From the NCBI GenBank assembly GCA_902617975.1, contig CACMYV010000001.1, forward strand, positions 62,001-126,000: a stretch of 64,000 bases of DNA, written 5' to 3'. The position numbers and the translations under genes were made by a program. The stretch comes from an uncultured Pelagibacteraceae bacterium (GTDB lineage: Bacteria; Pseudomonadota; Alphaproteobacteria; Pelagibacterales; Pelagibacteraceae). Below the pieces are notes generated by a model that saw only the letters and a program-made list of their open reading frames with translations, was not told where the DNA came from and made no database searches. Below, piece after piece: positions 44,814 through 58,482 of the stretch (positions are counted from its first letter, which is position 1; each line of letters opens with the position of its first letter).

Positions 44814-46834
44814 ATGTTAGAAAGAGATTATTTGTTAAATTTAAATGAAAAGCAACAAGAAGCGGTATTACACCTTCATGGTCCACTTCTGATAGTTGCT
44901 GGAGCTGGATCAGGCAAAACAAAAGTATTAACCTCAAGAATTGCTCACATAATTAAAAGTCACAAGGCTTTCTCAAGTCAAATATTAGCTGTCACATTTA
45001 CAAATAAAGCTGCGAAAGAAATGCAGCTAAGGGTGTCAAAACTTTTGAGAAAAGATGCTACAGGTTTGCCATGGCTGGGTACATTCCACTCTATTAGTGC
45101 AAAAATTTTAAGAAAACATGCCGAGGCGGTTGGACTAAAATCAAATTTCACTATTATAGATCAAGATGATCAAGTAAGATTAATAAAGAATATTTGTAAG
45201 GCTGAAAATATAGATGTAAAAAAAATATCACCTAAATATATTTTAGCAATCATTGATAAATGGAAAAATAAAGGTTTTTACCCTGATGAGGTAATTTTAA
45301 AAAAAAGGGAAACTTTAGAAAAAAATTTTTTAAATATTTATAAAATTTACCAACAGAAACTTATTGATTTGAATTCTGCTGATTTTAGCGATTTAATTTT
45401 ACATACACTTAAAATTTTCACAAAATATCAAGATATACTTTCAATTTACTCTAGAAAATTTAAATATATTTTGGTTGATGAATATCAAGATACTAACTTT
45501 ATACAAAGTGAATGGCTTAAATATTTATCTTCTACAAACAAAAATTTATGTTGCGTTGGAGATGATGACCAATCAATTTATAGTTGGAGAGGAGCTGAAA
45601 TTAAAAATTTTTTGGAGTTCGATAAAACATATAAAGACACAAAAATAATCAGATTAGAAAAAAATTATAGATCGACTCAAAATATATTAAACGTAGCATC
45701 AAAATTAATAGAAAATAATCAAAATAGAGTTGGAAAGACTTTGTATACAAATCAAGAAGATGGAGAACTAATTACTTTAGACTGTTTTAGGAATGTTAAA
45801 GATGAAGCAATTGAAATAAGTTCTACGATAGAAAATTATAAAAAAAAAAATTCATTAAATGAGATGGCAATTTTAGTAAGAGCTATATTTCAAACAAGAG
45901 AATTCGAAGAGAGATTTTTAAAAGTTGGAATACCTTACAGGATAATTGGTGGTATCAAATTTTATGAAAGGGCAGAAATAAAAGATTGTGTAGCTTATTT
46001 GAGATGCATACACCAACCAATGGACGACTTATCTTTCGAAAGGATAATTAATGTTCCAAAAAGATCTATCGGGGATACTACGATGAAGTATATAGCAGAT
46101 TTTGCAAAAAAAAATTCTTGTTCTTTAGAAATAGCATCAAAAAAATTAATTGAACTTAATAAAATCAAACCAAAAACAAAGGTCGGTTTGAGCTCACTTT
46201 TAAACTTGCTAGAAAAATGGAGATTTGAATTAAAGAAGAAAATTAATCACAACAAACTCTTGCAGATAGTTCTGGATGAGTCAGGATATAGTGAAATGTT
46301 AAAAAATAAAAAAGACTTAGAAAATGAAAATAGACTAGAGAATATTAAAGAGTTTTTAAATGCTATGAAAGAATTTGATAATTTGGAAACCTTTTTAGAG
46401 CATGTGGCTCTAGCGACCTCTTTAGACCAAGATTGGGAGAGTGAAAAAGTTAATTTAATGACTTTACATGCTTCTAAAGGTTTGGAATTTAATATTGTTT
46501 ACTTGCCAGGTTGGGAAGAGGGCTTGTTCCCTCATCAAAAAAGCATAGAGGAAAAGGGTGAAAATGGCCTAGAAGAAGAGAGAAGACTGGCATACGTTGG
46601 TATAACTAGAGCTAAAAAGATTGCGAAAATATCCTTCTCTATGAATAGGTTTTATCAAGGAGACTGGATGGATAGCATTGCATCAAGATTTGTTGATGAG
46701 CTTCCAGATGAGTTTATTAAAAAAAATAATACTTTTACCGAAGAAGAGGAAAGTGATTTTGAATTCAATCAAGATATAGAATTTGATAGTGAGATCAGAA
46801 GCCCTGGCTGGCTAAGATATCAAAAAAAATTAAA

Positions 46835-46838
<4 letters not shown>
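44814..46838 (+). CDS. uvrD: UvrD/PcrA-type DNA helicase
   Basis: A 674-residue superfamily 1A helicase. Motifs in order: Walker A VAGAGSGKTKVLTSRI, Ia TFTNKAAKEM, II LVDEYQDTN, III GDDDQSIYSWRGA, IV RLEKNYRST, V LMTLHASKGLEF and VI EERRLAYVGITRAK. It unwinds DNA in nucleotide excision and mismatch-type repair. It is somewhat shorter than typical UvrD (about 720), mostly at the C-terminal tail. Its stop overlaps the GTG start of pepP (GTGA). Confidence 0.96.
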
Positions 46839-50512
<3,674 letters not shown>

Positions 50513-50521
50513 TTAATTCAA

Positions 50522-51358
50522 TTACTTAAAGATTTTTTTAAAATTATCTAATATTTTATTACTTTTATCCTTATTGTTAATTTCTTTTCTTTTATAATTT
50601 TTATTTAATATTTTGTAGCTTGCTTCATACCATTGACTCGATTGATAATTATAACCAAGAAATAAAGCATATTTATTTGCTTCATCTATCATTCCTAATC
50701 TGTAATGTAATTCAACTAATCTATGCAAAGCTTCTTCAATATATATAGTAGTTTCATAATCTTGAACAATAACTTTAAATCTATTTATTGCAGGTATCCA
50801 TTTTTCTCTTTGAACATAATATCTTGCAAGATACATTTCTTTGGAAGCTAAAATTTCAATTATAAACTCCAATTTGTATTTAGCATCCGAAGCATATTCG
50901 GTATTTGGATAATTTTTTACTATATGTTCAAAATATTTTTTGGATAGCTGTATTTCATTTAAATCTTTTTTTTCATCTATAATTTGATCGTAATGGCATA
51001 AAGCTAACAAATAATAAGCATAGTCTGTTCTAGGATGATTTTTATATTTTATAAGAAATCGTTCTAGATCGTTAATTGCGTCACTGTAATATCCCTGAGA
51101 AAAATATCCATATGCAGACATTAGAACTGATCTTGGAGCCCAAATTGATTGCGGATAAAGTAATTCTGCTTCAGCAAATTTTTTTCCAGCATAAATTACA
51201 TCGCCTCTTTCAAATTCTTTAATTGCTTGATTATAAACTTCTATCATTTGCATTTCTAAATTCTTTTCGTTTAGAACAGATACTTTCTCTTCTTTTTTTG
51301 AACAAGAGTAAAATGAAATAAAAATTATAATATATATCAAGCCAATATTAAATCTCAT
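50522..51358 (-). CDS. bamD: Outer membrane assembly lipoprotein BamD
   Basis: A 278-residue lipoprotein. The signal peptide ends IIFISFYSC with the lipidated cysteine at residue 19. TPR-like repeats follow, with QAIKEFERGDVIYAGKKFAE, YGYFSQGYYSDAINDLERFL and YEEALHRLVELHYRL-like blocks. BamD is the essential BAM-complex partner of BamA in outer-membrane protein assembly. It lies 37 bp downstream of lpxC. Confidence 0.93.
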   Translation of the reverse strand: MRFNIGLIYIIIFISFYSCSKKEEKVSVLNEKNLEMQMIEVYNQAIKEFERGDVIYAGKKFAEAELLYPQSIWAPRSVLMSAYGYFSQGYYSDAINDLERFLIKYKNHPRTDYAYYLLALCHYDQIIDEKKDLNEIQLSKKYFEHIVKNYPNTEYASDAKYKLEFIIEILASKEMYLARYYVQREKWIPAINRFKVIVQDYETTIYIEEALHRLVELHYRLGMIDEANKYALFLGYNYQSSQWYEASYKILNKNYKRKEINNKDKSNKILDNFKKIFK

Positions 51359-51395
51359 CTGATTGTTTTATCAGATAAATATAAATTTGTAATTA

Positions 51396-52310
51396 TTAAG
51401 CTATGGATCTTAGGTTTAAATAATTAGCGAAAGTGTGGGGTAATTGTTTACCTTTTATTTCTATTAAAGAATAATTAGCGCTATTACTAAAAACTTTTTT
51501 TAGTAATTGATTGGTTAGTTTATGTCCACCTTGTGAACATTTTAATGAGCCAATAATTTTATAACCAGATAAAAATAAATCACCCATGCAATCAAGTATT
51601 TTATGATTAACAAACTCCAAATCATTTCTCAGTCCATTTTCATTCAATATGTTATTATTCTTAATAACTATAGCATTTTCTAAACTTCCACCTTTGCCTA
51701 AATTTAGTTTTTTAAGTTTTTCAATATCTTCATATAAACAAAATGTTCTGGAATTAAAAATATCACTTAAATCATCCTCGAAGACATTAATTTTATTTGT
51801 TTGTCTTTTTATTATTTGATTTTCATACTTTATTTCAAAATCTATTTCACTTTTAACGTTAGACTTATTTATTGATATAAATTTTTCCCCATCAATTAAA
51901 TTAATTTCTCTGTTTATTTTTATAATTTTTATTGGTTGTTCGCTAAATTTTAAACCAACCTCTTTTATTGAGTCTACAAAATTCTTTGCAGATCCATCCA
52001 TAATGGGAATTTCTTGAGAGTCTAGTTCTACCAAAGCATTGTCGATCCCTGTACCATAAAATGCTCCCATTAAGTGTTCTATTGTTGAAACTTTATTGCC
52101 TAATGAATTCGCTACTGTTGTACAGAGTGTTGTATCTACAACATTATTGTATAGTGGCAAAATAATATTATTACTTTTTAAATCAATTCTCTTAAAGGTA
52201 ATTCCTGAATTTGGTGATGCGGGCAAAATACTCATATTTACCTTTTTTCCTGTATGGATCCCAACTCCAGTAAACGTAATTTTTTTTGAAATTGTTTTTT
52301 GAGTAAGCAT
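51396..52310 (-). CDS. lpxC: UDP-3-O-acyl-N-acetylglucosamine deacetylase
   Basis: A zinc deacetylase that commits lipid A synthesis. I place the start at 52310 (MLTQKTISKKITFTGVGIHTG), giving 304 residues. A longer frame from 52373 would add a hydrophobic tail absent from the family. The zinc ligands are in TIEHLMGAFYGTGIDN and FVNHKILDCMGDLFLSG, and the catalytic histidine is in CSQGGHKLTNQLL. It directly follows ftsA; in most bacteria ftsZ sits between them. Confidence 0.95.
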   Translation of the reverse strand: MLTQKTISKKITFTGVGIHTGKKVNMSILPASPNSGITFKRIDLKSNNIILPLYNNVVDTTLCTTVANSLGNKVSTIEHLMGAFYGTGIDNALVELDSQEIPIMDGSAKNFVDSIKEVGLKFSEQPIKIIKINREINLIDGEKFISINKSNVKSEIDFEIKYENQIIKRQTNKINVFEDDLSDIFNSRTFCLYEDIEKLKKLNLGKGGSLENAIVIKNNNILNENGLRNDLEFVNHKILDCMGDLFLSGYKIIGSLKCSQGGHKLTNQLLKKVFSNSANYSLIEIKGKQLPHTFANYLNLRSIA

Positions 52311-52373
52311 TAGGGCACTTATACATAATGATCCAGATACTAAGTACTCAAGAAATATTACAACAAAATACAA

Positions 52374-53540
52374 TTACTTATCGAAAAGATTGAAAAATTT
52401 TTCAAAAAATCCCTGTTTTTTGCTAATTATTTTGGGTTGTTCATAATTTATTATGTGACTTTCAAGACCACATTTACATATTTGAACATCTGTCTCGGAA
52501 TAAAAATTAATTGATTTAAAACCAAATCTATCATTCAAAAAAAAAGAATTTTTATTAAATAGTTTTGATCCTTCACCAATTAATAACAATTCTGTGTCTT
52601 CTAAAACATACTTACGACTATTAATTTTTGTTTTTTTGAAGGTTAGATCCATAATTTCTTGAACTCTATAAAGGATTACTTTTTTTAATAAATCTATCGA
52701 AATATTCTTATTTATAATTTCCTGAATTTGAGTCGAATCTCCCAAAATTTTGTTTTTGTATGAAAATTCTGTTTCCGCTTTATTAAATAATTTTTTTAAT
52801 TTTTCTGCATCAATTTCTGAAATTTTAAAGATTTTTGAGATATCTTTGGTGATATGAAGACCACCGATTGGAATTGTTTCAATAAATTTCAATTTTTTTT
52901 TTTCGAAAAAAATAATTGAAGATTTTTTTAATCCAATATCTAAAAAGGAGATTTTATTTTTATTTAATTTTTTTACATAAGAATATGATTTTACATAAGA
53001 TGAGGAAAAAATATTTACTATATTTAAATTATTTTTGATAAAGTGATCTTTTATTTTTTTAATAAAAATTTTGGGAAAACATATTAATTTAAAGTCTACT
53101 TTAATATTGTTAACAGCAGTTTCGTTTTTTGGAAACTCTTCAAAGATTTTTTCGTCATCTATAATACATTTATCTATTATTATTTGTGACAAGTAATAAT
53201 TATTGTAGTATGAGCTAACTATTTGATTCAATTCTAGTATTAGGAGCTCGTATAACTTATTAGTTTTTAAGCTGCTATCTAAATTTTTTGTTAATGATAT
53301 ATCTATAACAAATAAATCTATTGAGTCTAAAATTAAAATAATGTCTTCAATGTGATAAGAAAACTTTTTTTCAGCTTGTTTTATAATTTTATTAATTCCT
53401 TCAAAATTATTTTGCAAATCTTTGTTTGTATCCACTTTTATTGAGCTATAAAATTTTTCATTTTGATACTCATCAAAAGAAGTAAATCTAAATTTAAAGG
53501 ACCCTAAATCAATTACATTGGAAAAAAAAATTTTATTCAT
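52374..53540 (-). CDS. ftsA: Cell division protein FtsA (divergent)
   Basis: A 388-residue actin-fold protein that normally tethers FtsZ to the membrane. The ATP-binding phosphate-2 loop of FtsA (DIGGGTT-like) is degenerate here: residues 201-208 read DIGLKKSS. The following IPIGGLHITKDIS (223-235), a typical FtsA block, is intact. The C-terminal amphipathic tail GFFEKFFNLFDK is a good membrane-targeting helix. It overlaps ftsQ by 8 bp. Lpxc follows after 63 bp with no ftsZ. Nucleotide binding may be altered. Confidence 0.85.
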   Translation of the reverse strand: MNKIFFSNVIDLGSFKFRFTSFDEYQNEKFYSSIKVDTNKDLQNNFEGINKIIKQAEKKFSYHIEDIILILDSIDLFVIDISLTKNLDSSLKTNKLYELLILELNQIVSSYYNNYYLSQIIIDKCIIDDEKIFEEFPKNETAVNNIKVDFKLICFPKIFIKKIKDHFIKNNLNIVNIFSSSYVKSYSYVKKLNKNKISFLDIGLKKSSIIFFEKKKLKFIETIPIGGLHITKDISKIFKISEIDAEKLKKLFNKAETEFSYKNKILGDSTQIQEIINKNISIDLLKKVILYRVQEIMDLTFKKTKINSRKYVLEDTELLLIGEGSKLFNKNSFFLNDRFGFKSINFYSETDVQICKCGLESHIINYEQPKIISKKQGFFEKFFNLFDK

Positions 53541-54222
53541 TTCTTAAAATTAATCTATTTTGAATTCTTAAATCAACAATTGTATTTGGAGTTATCTTAT
53601 TATCAAATTTAAATTCTTTGAATATATTTATTGCTTTAGAAATATTTTTATTTGGTAATTGAATGATTACTTGATTTTCAAAATATAAATCCCATCTTTT
53701 ATTTTTATGAAAATAATATTTAATTATTTTATCTAAATCAATTTTTTGATTTAGGAGTATTTTTTGAAGAAGAATAAAATCATCTGGATTAAATTTTCCA
53801 AAAATAATTGGTAATTTATTTTTATTCGAGATTTGTTTTGCTAATATAAAATTTCCATTTAGTCCTACATAATATTTTTTTTGATTTATATAAGTAATTG
53901 CAATTAAACTGGTTGTTTTAGTTTTTATATTTATTGTTGAGGGGTATATTTTTTTAATGATTATATTTTCAAATAAATTGTGTTCATTGAGTTTTTCTAA
54001 AATAAAAGATTTATTTACATGAAAGATATTTTTACCTAATAAAAAACTCGTATTTGAAAAAATTATTTCATTAATATCTTTCTTGGTATTATCGATCTTG
54101 ACTTCACTAATCTTAAAGATACTTTTTAGATTATTGATAAGATTGTCGTTAAAAATTGTCGTTATAAATAAAAATGAAACCAGATAAAAATATATTTTTT
54201 TTTTATTTATTAATTGAAGCAT
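53533..54222 (-). CDS. ftsQ: Cell division protein FtsQ/DivIB
   Basis: A 229-residue bitopic membrane protein. A single N-terminal transmembrane helix (about residues 10-28) is followed by a POTRA-like domain (LKSIFKISEVKI) and the FtsQ C-terminal region (RWDLYFENQVIIQLPNKNIS). It is part of the divisome scaffold with FtsB and FtsL. It overlaps ddl by 20 bp upstream and ftsA by 8 bp downstream. Confidence 0.85.
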   Translation of the reverse strand: MLQLINKKKIYFYLVSFLFITTIFNDNLINNLKSIFKISEVKIDNTKKDINEIIFSNTSFLLGKNIFHVNKSFILEKLNEHNLFENIIIKKIYPSTINIKTKTTSLIAITYINQKKYYVGLNGNFILAKQISNKNKLPIIFGKFNPDDFILLQKILLNQKIDLDKIIKYYFHKNKRWDLYFENQVIIQLPNKNISKAINIFKEFKFDNKITPNTIVDLRIQNRLILRNE

Positions 54223-55123
54223 CTTCCAAAATTTTTTTTATCAAATTTTTGAAAGTAATGTTATTATATTTTGCTATTTCAGGTACTAATGATAGTGAAG
54301 TCATTCCTGGCTGTGTATTAGTTTCTAGTAAATAAAAAGAGTTTTTATAATACCTAAAATCTGAACGTGTAACACCTCTACAATTTAGAATTTTATGTGC
54401 TTTTAAAGCAATTTTTGTTACTTCGTCATATTTATTTTCTGGAATATTGACTGGAATTATATGTTCCGTTCTGGCCTCTGGATTATATTTAGCTTCATAA
54501 TCATAAAATTTTCTACTCGGTCTAAGCTCAATTGCTCCAAGAACTTTATTATCTAAAATCGCAACTTGTATTTCTCTCCCAGGTATATATTTCTCTAATA
54601 AAACTTCTCCATATTCAGATAATTTTCTTAATATTTTTAAAATATTATTTTTCTTACATATGAAAACGTTTACGCTAGAGCCTTCATTAAGTGGTTTCAC
54701 TACTAGAGGAAAGCCAATTTTTTTTTGCAAGTTATTTATTAAATTTAACTTATTGATATCATTTCTATAAGATAATTTGAGGTACTTAGGTGTCAAAATA
54801 TTATTTTTTATAAAAATTTTTTTTGACAGATCTTTATCTATTGCTAAAGAAGACGACAATACTCCTGAATGTGTATATTTTACTTTTTCTGACTCTAAAA
54901 TTGCCTGTATATAACCATCTTCTCCATATCTACCATGCAACAAATTTAATACCATATTAGGCTTAAAATTTCTTAATACATCTACAAATTTACCGTCGGG
55001 ATTTACAACTTTAATTTTATATTTTCTATCTTTAACTAATTCAGAGTAAACGCTTTTTGCTGTTTGTATACTAACTTCTTTTTCTTTTGAATATCCGCCT
55101 GCCAAAATTAGAATTTTTTTCAT
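54203..55123 (-). CDS. ddl: D-alanine--D-alanine ligase
   Basis: A 306-residue ATP-grasp enzyme making the D-Ala-D-Ala dipeptide for peptidoglycan. Family blocks are ILAGGYSKEKEVSIQTAK, LHGRYGEDGYIQAILE, PLNEGSSVNVF and ETNTQPGMTSLSLVPE. The length is standard for DdlB. Its start shares a base with the murB stop, and its end overlaps ftsQ. Confidence 0.96.
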   Translation of the reverse strand: MKKILILAGGYSKEKEVSIQTAKSVYSELVKDRKYKIKVVNPDGKFVDVLRNFKPNMVLNLLHGRYGEDGYIQAILESEKVKYTHSGVLSSSLAIDKDLSKKIFIKNNILTPKYLKLSYRNDINKLNLINNLQKKIGFPLVVKPLNEGSSVNVFICKKNNILKILRKLSEYGEVLLEKYIPGREIQVAILDNKVLGAIELRPSRKFYDYEAKYNPEARTEHIIPVNIPENKYDEVTKIALKAHKILNCRGVTRSDFRYYKNSFYLLETNTQPGMTSLSLVPEIAKYNNITFKNLIKKILEDASINK

Positions 55124-56031
55124 TATTCTATAATTTTAATTTCTAAATTCATGTTAATGCCTGTTTTATCTTTAACATTTTTTTTTACAAAATTTATTAA
55201 AGAATTCATTTCATCAAAAGAAGCATTATTTTTATTAATAAAAAAATTTGAGTGTTTTTTTGATATACTAGCATCTCCAAAATTTATATTTTCTGGAACT
55301 GATTCTTTTATGAGTTCCCAAGCTTTTTTTGTTGTTTGATCAATTGGGTTTTTAAAAGTACTTCCCCCAGTCTTAATTTTTGAAGGTTGAGAATTATTTT
55401 TTTTTATCGCCAATTCTTCCATCAAATTTTTTATTTTATTTTTATTTAATAAATCACCTTTAAATGTAGCACTTAAAAAAATTAAATTTTCTTTTAATTC
55501 TATCTTTCTATATTGAAATTTAATTTTGTTAGAAGGAATAACTTTTATATTTCCGTTTGTATCAATACATTGAAGTGAAATTAATTTGTCTTTAAATTCT
55601 GTCCCAAAACATCCAGAATTCATTTGAAGACCCCCTCCAACCGAACCAGGAATACAGTACATAAATTCAAAACCACTTATTTCATTCTCTAGTGCAAATT
55701 CTGAAAGTTTTTTTTGTGAGCAAGCTGAGCCTGCTATTATTGTGTCCGGTTTTAATTTTGATAATGTACTAAAATTGTTGCTAAGTTTGATTATTACTCC
55801 TTCATAAGTATTATCTTTAAATAACACATTTGAACCCATTCCTAAAATAAACATTTTTCCTCTATTTTTATATAGTTTTAGGAATTCCTTTAATTCTATA
55901 AGATTTTTTGGTTTAAAAAAAATTTTTGATTTACCCCCAATATTGAACCAATTAAGTTTTTTGATATCAGTATTAAAAAACAGATCTGCATCATATTTAT
56001 TTTTAAAATCTTCAATATCTTTTAATTCCAT
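55123..56031 (-). CDS. murB: UDP-N-acetylenolpyruvoylglucosamine reductase
   Basis: A 302-residue FAD enzyme that reduces UDP-GlcNAc-enolpyruvate to UDP-MurNAc. Typical blocks are NTDIKKLNWFNIGGKSKIF, LGMGSNVLFKD, FMYCIPGSVGGGLQMNSGCFG, and the C-terminal KTGGSTFKNP. This is the type II form. It starts 1 bp after murC ends and feeds the next ligase step. Confidence 0.96.
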   Translation of the reverse strand: MELKDIEDFKNKYDADLFFNTDIKKLNWFNIGGKSKIFFKPKNLIELKEFLKLYKNRGKMFILGMGSNVLFKDNTYEGVIIKLSNNFSTLSKLKPDTIIAGSACSQKKLSEFALENEISGFEFMYCIPGSVGGGLQMNSGCFGTEFKDKLISLQCIDTNGNIKVIPSNKIKFQYRKIELKENLIFLSATFKGDLLNKNKIKNLMEELAIKKNNSQPSKIKTGGSTFKNPIDQTTKKAWELIKESVPENINFGDASISKKHSNFFINKNNASFDEMNSLINFVKKNVKDKTGINMNLEIKIIE

Positions 56032-56032
56032 A

Positions 56033-57415
56033 TCAATTAAGATTTCTTACCCAATTTGTTATAGATCCTGCACCCATAGCAATAAAAATTTTATTTCCGA
56101 ATGCAATGTTTTTAGTAATTTTTTTTAAATCTATTTCATTTTTAAGCATTATCAGATTAACCTTAGAATTTTTTGCAATTAATTTTGCAAATGAAGTGTA
56201 TGAAAATCCTAATTTTATCGTTTCACTAGCTTTATAAATTGGACAAAGTAAAACTGTGTTTGCATTTTTAAAGCATTTAGAAAATTCAATTTTTAAATTT
56301 TTTACTCTTGAAATCCTATGCGGTTGAAAAATACAAACTATTTCTTCTTTATTATATACTTTACTGACACCATCTAACACTGATGAAATTTCAGTTGGAT
56401 GGTGAGCGTAGTCGTCGAAAAATGGCACTTTATTAATTTCAAATAAGAAATTAAATCTTCTCTGGACTCCATTAAAGTTTTTGAGACCTAATTTAATTAT
56501 TTTATCTGATACACCAATTGAAAAAGCTACTGCCAATGCAGATGTTGCATTTTTTATATTATGCAAACCTAACAAAGGTATTGAAATATTTTTTATAATT
56601 TTTGTTTTGCCCGGTATTTTTATTTTAATATTAAATTTTGAGTAATCTTTATTCTGAATTATATTGAAAATATGAAAATTTGATTTCTTATTTAAACCAA
56701 AAGTATAGTAATTATTATTTTTAATTTTTGGTAAAATATTTTTTACATTTTTGTCATCTAAACACAGAAAAGCCTTTCCGAAAGAAGGCGTTTTATCAAT
56801 AAATTCTATGAATTTATTTTTTAAATTTTTCATAGTTCTGTAATAATCCAAGTGTTCATTGTCAATGTTAGTTATTATTGAATAATTAAAAGGTATTTGA
56901 AGAAAACTTCCATCCGACTCATCTGACTCAACTAAACTCCAGTCGCTTTTTCCTAATTTTGCCGAACTTCCTATTGAATTCAAAACACCTCCGTTAATTA
57001 TTGTCGGGTCTAATTTTGCGTAGTTCATAATGTTTGACAAAATTGATGTTGTTGTTGTTTTGCCGTGTGATCCTGTCACAACAATATTTTTCATTAAAGA
57101 AACTATATGACCTAACAATTCTCCTCTTTTATATATCGGTAAGTTTAGTTTTTTAGCATGCCTATATTCTGGATTTGATTTTTTTATCGCAGATGAAACT
57201 ACTAATACAGTACAATTTTTTATATTTTGCTTATTATGATTTAAATAAATTGGAATTTTTCTTTTTCTTAGTAAATTAAGATTTTTATTATCTGATTTGT
57301 CACTTCCTTGTATTTTAAAGCCTAAACTGTCCATTATTAATGCTAAGCCACTCATACCAATACCACCAATACCAACAAAATGAATTAGTTCAGTTTTTCC
57401 AATATTAATTTTCAT
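56033..57415 (-). CDS. murC: UDP-N-acetylmuramate--L-alanine ligase
   Basis: A 460-residue Mur ligase adding L-Ala to UDP-MurNAc. GIGGIGMSGLALIMDSLG is the N-terminal Rossmann motif, GSHGKTTTTSILS the ATP loop, and DDYAHHPTEISSVL the C-terminal domain motif. It overlaps murG by 11 bp. Length and motifs are normal. Confidence 0.97.
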   Translation of the reverse strand: MKINIGKTELIHFVGIGGIGMSGLALIMDSLGFKIQGSDKSDNKNLNLLRKRKIPIYLNHNKQNIKNCTVLVVSSAIKKSNPEYRHAKKLNLPIYKRGELLGHIVSLMKNIVVTGSHGKTTTTSILSNIMNYAKLDPTIINGGVLNSIGSSAKLGKSDWSLVESDESDGSFLQIPFNYSIITNIDNEHLDYYRTMKNLKNKFIEFIDKTPSFGKAFLCLDDKNVKNILPKIKNNNYYTFGLNKKSNFHIFNIIQNKDYSKFNIKIKIPGKTKIIKNISIPLLGLHNIKNATSALAVAFSIGVSDKIIKLGLKNFNGVQRRFNFLFEINKVPFFDDYAHHPTEISSVLDGVSKVYNKEEIVCIFQPHRISRVKNLKIEFSKCFKNANTVLLCPIYKASETIKLGFSYTSFAKLIAKNSKVNLIMLKNEIDLKKITKNIAFGNKIFIAMGAGSITNWVRNLN

Positions 57416-58481
57416 CTATAATTTCTATAATCTTATTGTTTATATTATTCCAAGTATTTTTTTTAGTAATTTCCTCAAGATTTTTTAATTTTTCGTTGTA
57501 ATTTTTATAATCGTTAAATATTTCAAATATCATCTTTGAAAATTTTTTAAATTCGAATTCCTTTTGTTTTATTAACCAACAACAATTTTTTTTATAGTAA
57601 AATTCTGAATTATAAAATTGGTGATTATCTCTTGCGGATGGGAGGGGTATTGAAATAAACGGTATATTTAAGAATGAAAGTTCACTTAATGTACTTGCGC
57701 CTCCTCTGGTAATTGCTAGATCTATACCGTTGTAGAGTTCATGACTATCATTGGTAAATTCAATAAATTTGTAGTTTATATTTGATTTGTCATATTTATT
57801 TTTTATTGAAGGTAAATTATTAATATTTGATATTTGTTGTATAACTTCGAAATTTCGTTTTTTTGAAATTTCGATAATTAATTCAGTAATATTTTCGTCA
57901 AAAAACGATGCGCCTTGACTACCACCGATAATAAGAATTTTTTTTGTTTCTTTTTTTAAATTAATTATATTTTTTTCTATGTTATATATTTCTTTTTTTA
58001 AAATAGGTTTGACTATAACTTTTTTAGAATTGTATTTTATTGGGAAGTTTCTTAAATTTTCATCATAACAAATTATTTTTGTTGAAAATTTCAAAGCAAA
58101 GCGGTTAGATCTACCTAAAACACTATTAGGCTCAAACAAGAAAACTTTTTTTTGTAATATAAATGCAGCTAAGCAAAATGGAAATGTCATGTAACCACCA
58201 GTACTAATCACAATATTTGTCTTATTAATTTTTAAAAATCTAATAGATTGAAAAATGTTTAGAAAATATTTTAAAATATTTATTGGAAGTAAATAAGGCT
58301 TTAAAAATAAATTAGGTACATCTATTAATTCATATTTAAATTTTTCAGTATTTATATATTTGCTTCCTCTCAAATCAGATACCATTTTTACAGAAAATTT
58401 GTTTTTCAAATGTTCAAACAAAGAGGTAGATGGTACTACGTGGCCACCAGAACCACCAGTTACTATAAGTATATTTTTCAT
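57405..58481 (-). CDS. murG: UDP-GlcNAc: MurNAc-pentapeptide-lipid GlcNAc transferase
   Basis: A 358-residue GT28 enzyme that makes lipid II from lipid I. The G-loop signatures are VTGGSGGHVVPSTSLFEHL and GGSQGASFFDENI, and TRGGASTLSELSFLNIP is the donor-binding motif. It lies between ftsW and murC with 1-bp to 11-bp spacing. Confidence 0.96.
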   Translation of the reverse strand: MKNILIVTGGSGGHVVPSTSLFEHLKNKFSVKMVSDLRGSKYINTEKFKYELIDVPNLFLKPYLLPINILKYFLNIFQSIRFLKINKTNIVISTGGYMTFPFCLAAFILQKKVFLFEPNSVLGRSNRFALKFSTKIICYDENLRNFPIKYNSKKVIVKPILKKEIYNIEKNIINLKKETKKILIIGGSQGASFFDENITELIIEISKKRNFEVIQQISNINNLPSIKNKYDKSNINYKFIEFTNDSHELYNGIDLAITRGGASTLSELSFLNIPFISIPLPSARDNHQFYNSEFYYKKNCCWLIKQKEFEFKKFSKMIFEIFNDYKNYNEKLKNLEEITKKNTWNNINNKIIEIIDEN

Positions 58482-58482
58482 A

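Noticed and set aside
52311-52373. N-terminal extension of LpxC
   Set aside because: The family starts at the MLTQ methionine. The extension is hydrophobic, lacks family support, and fills the short ftsA-lpxC gap.
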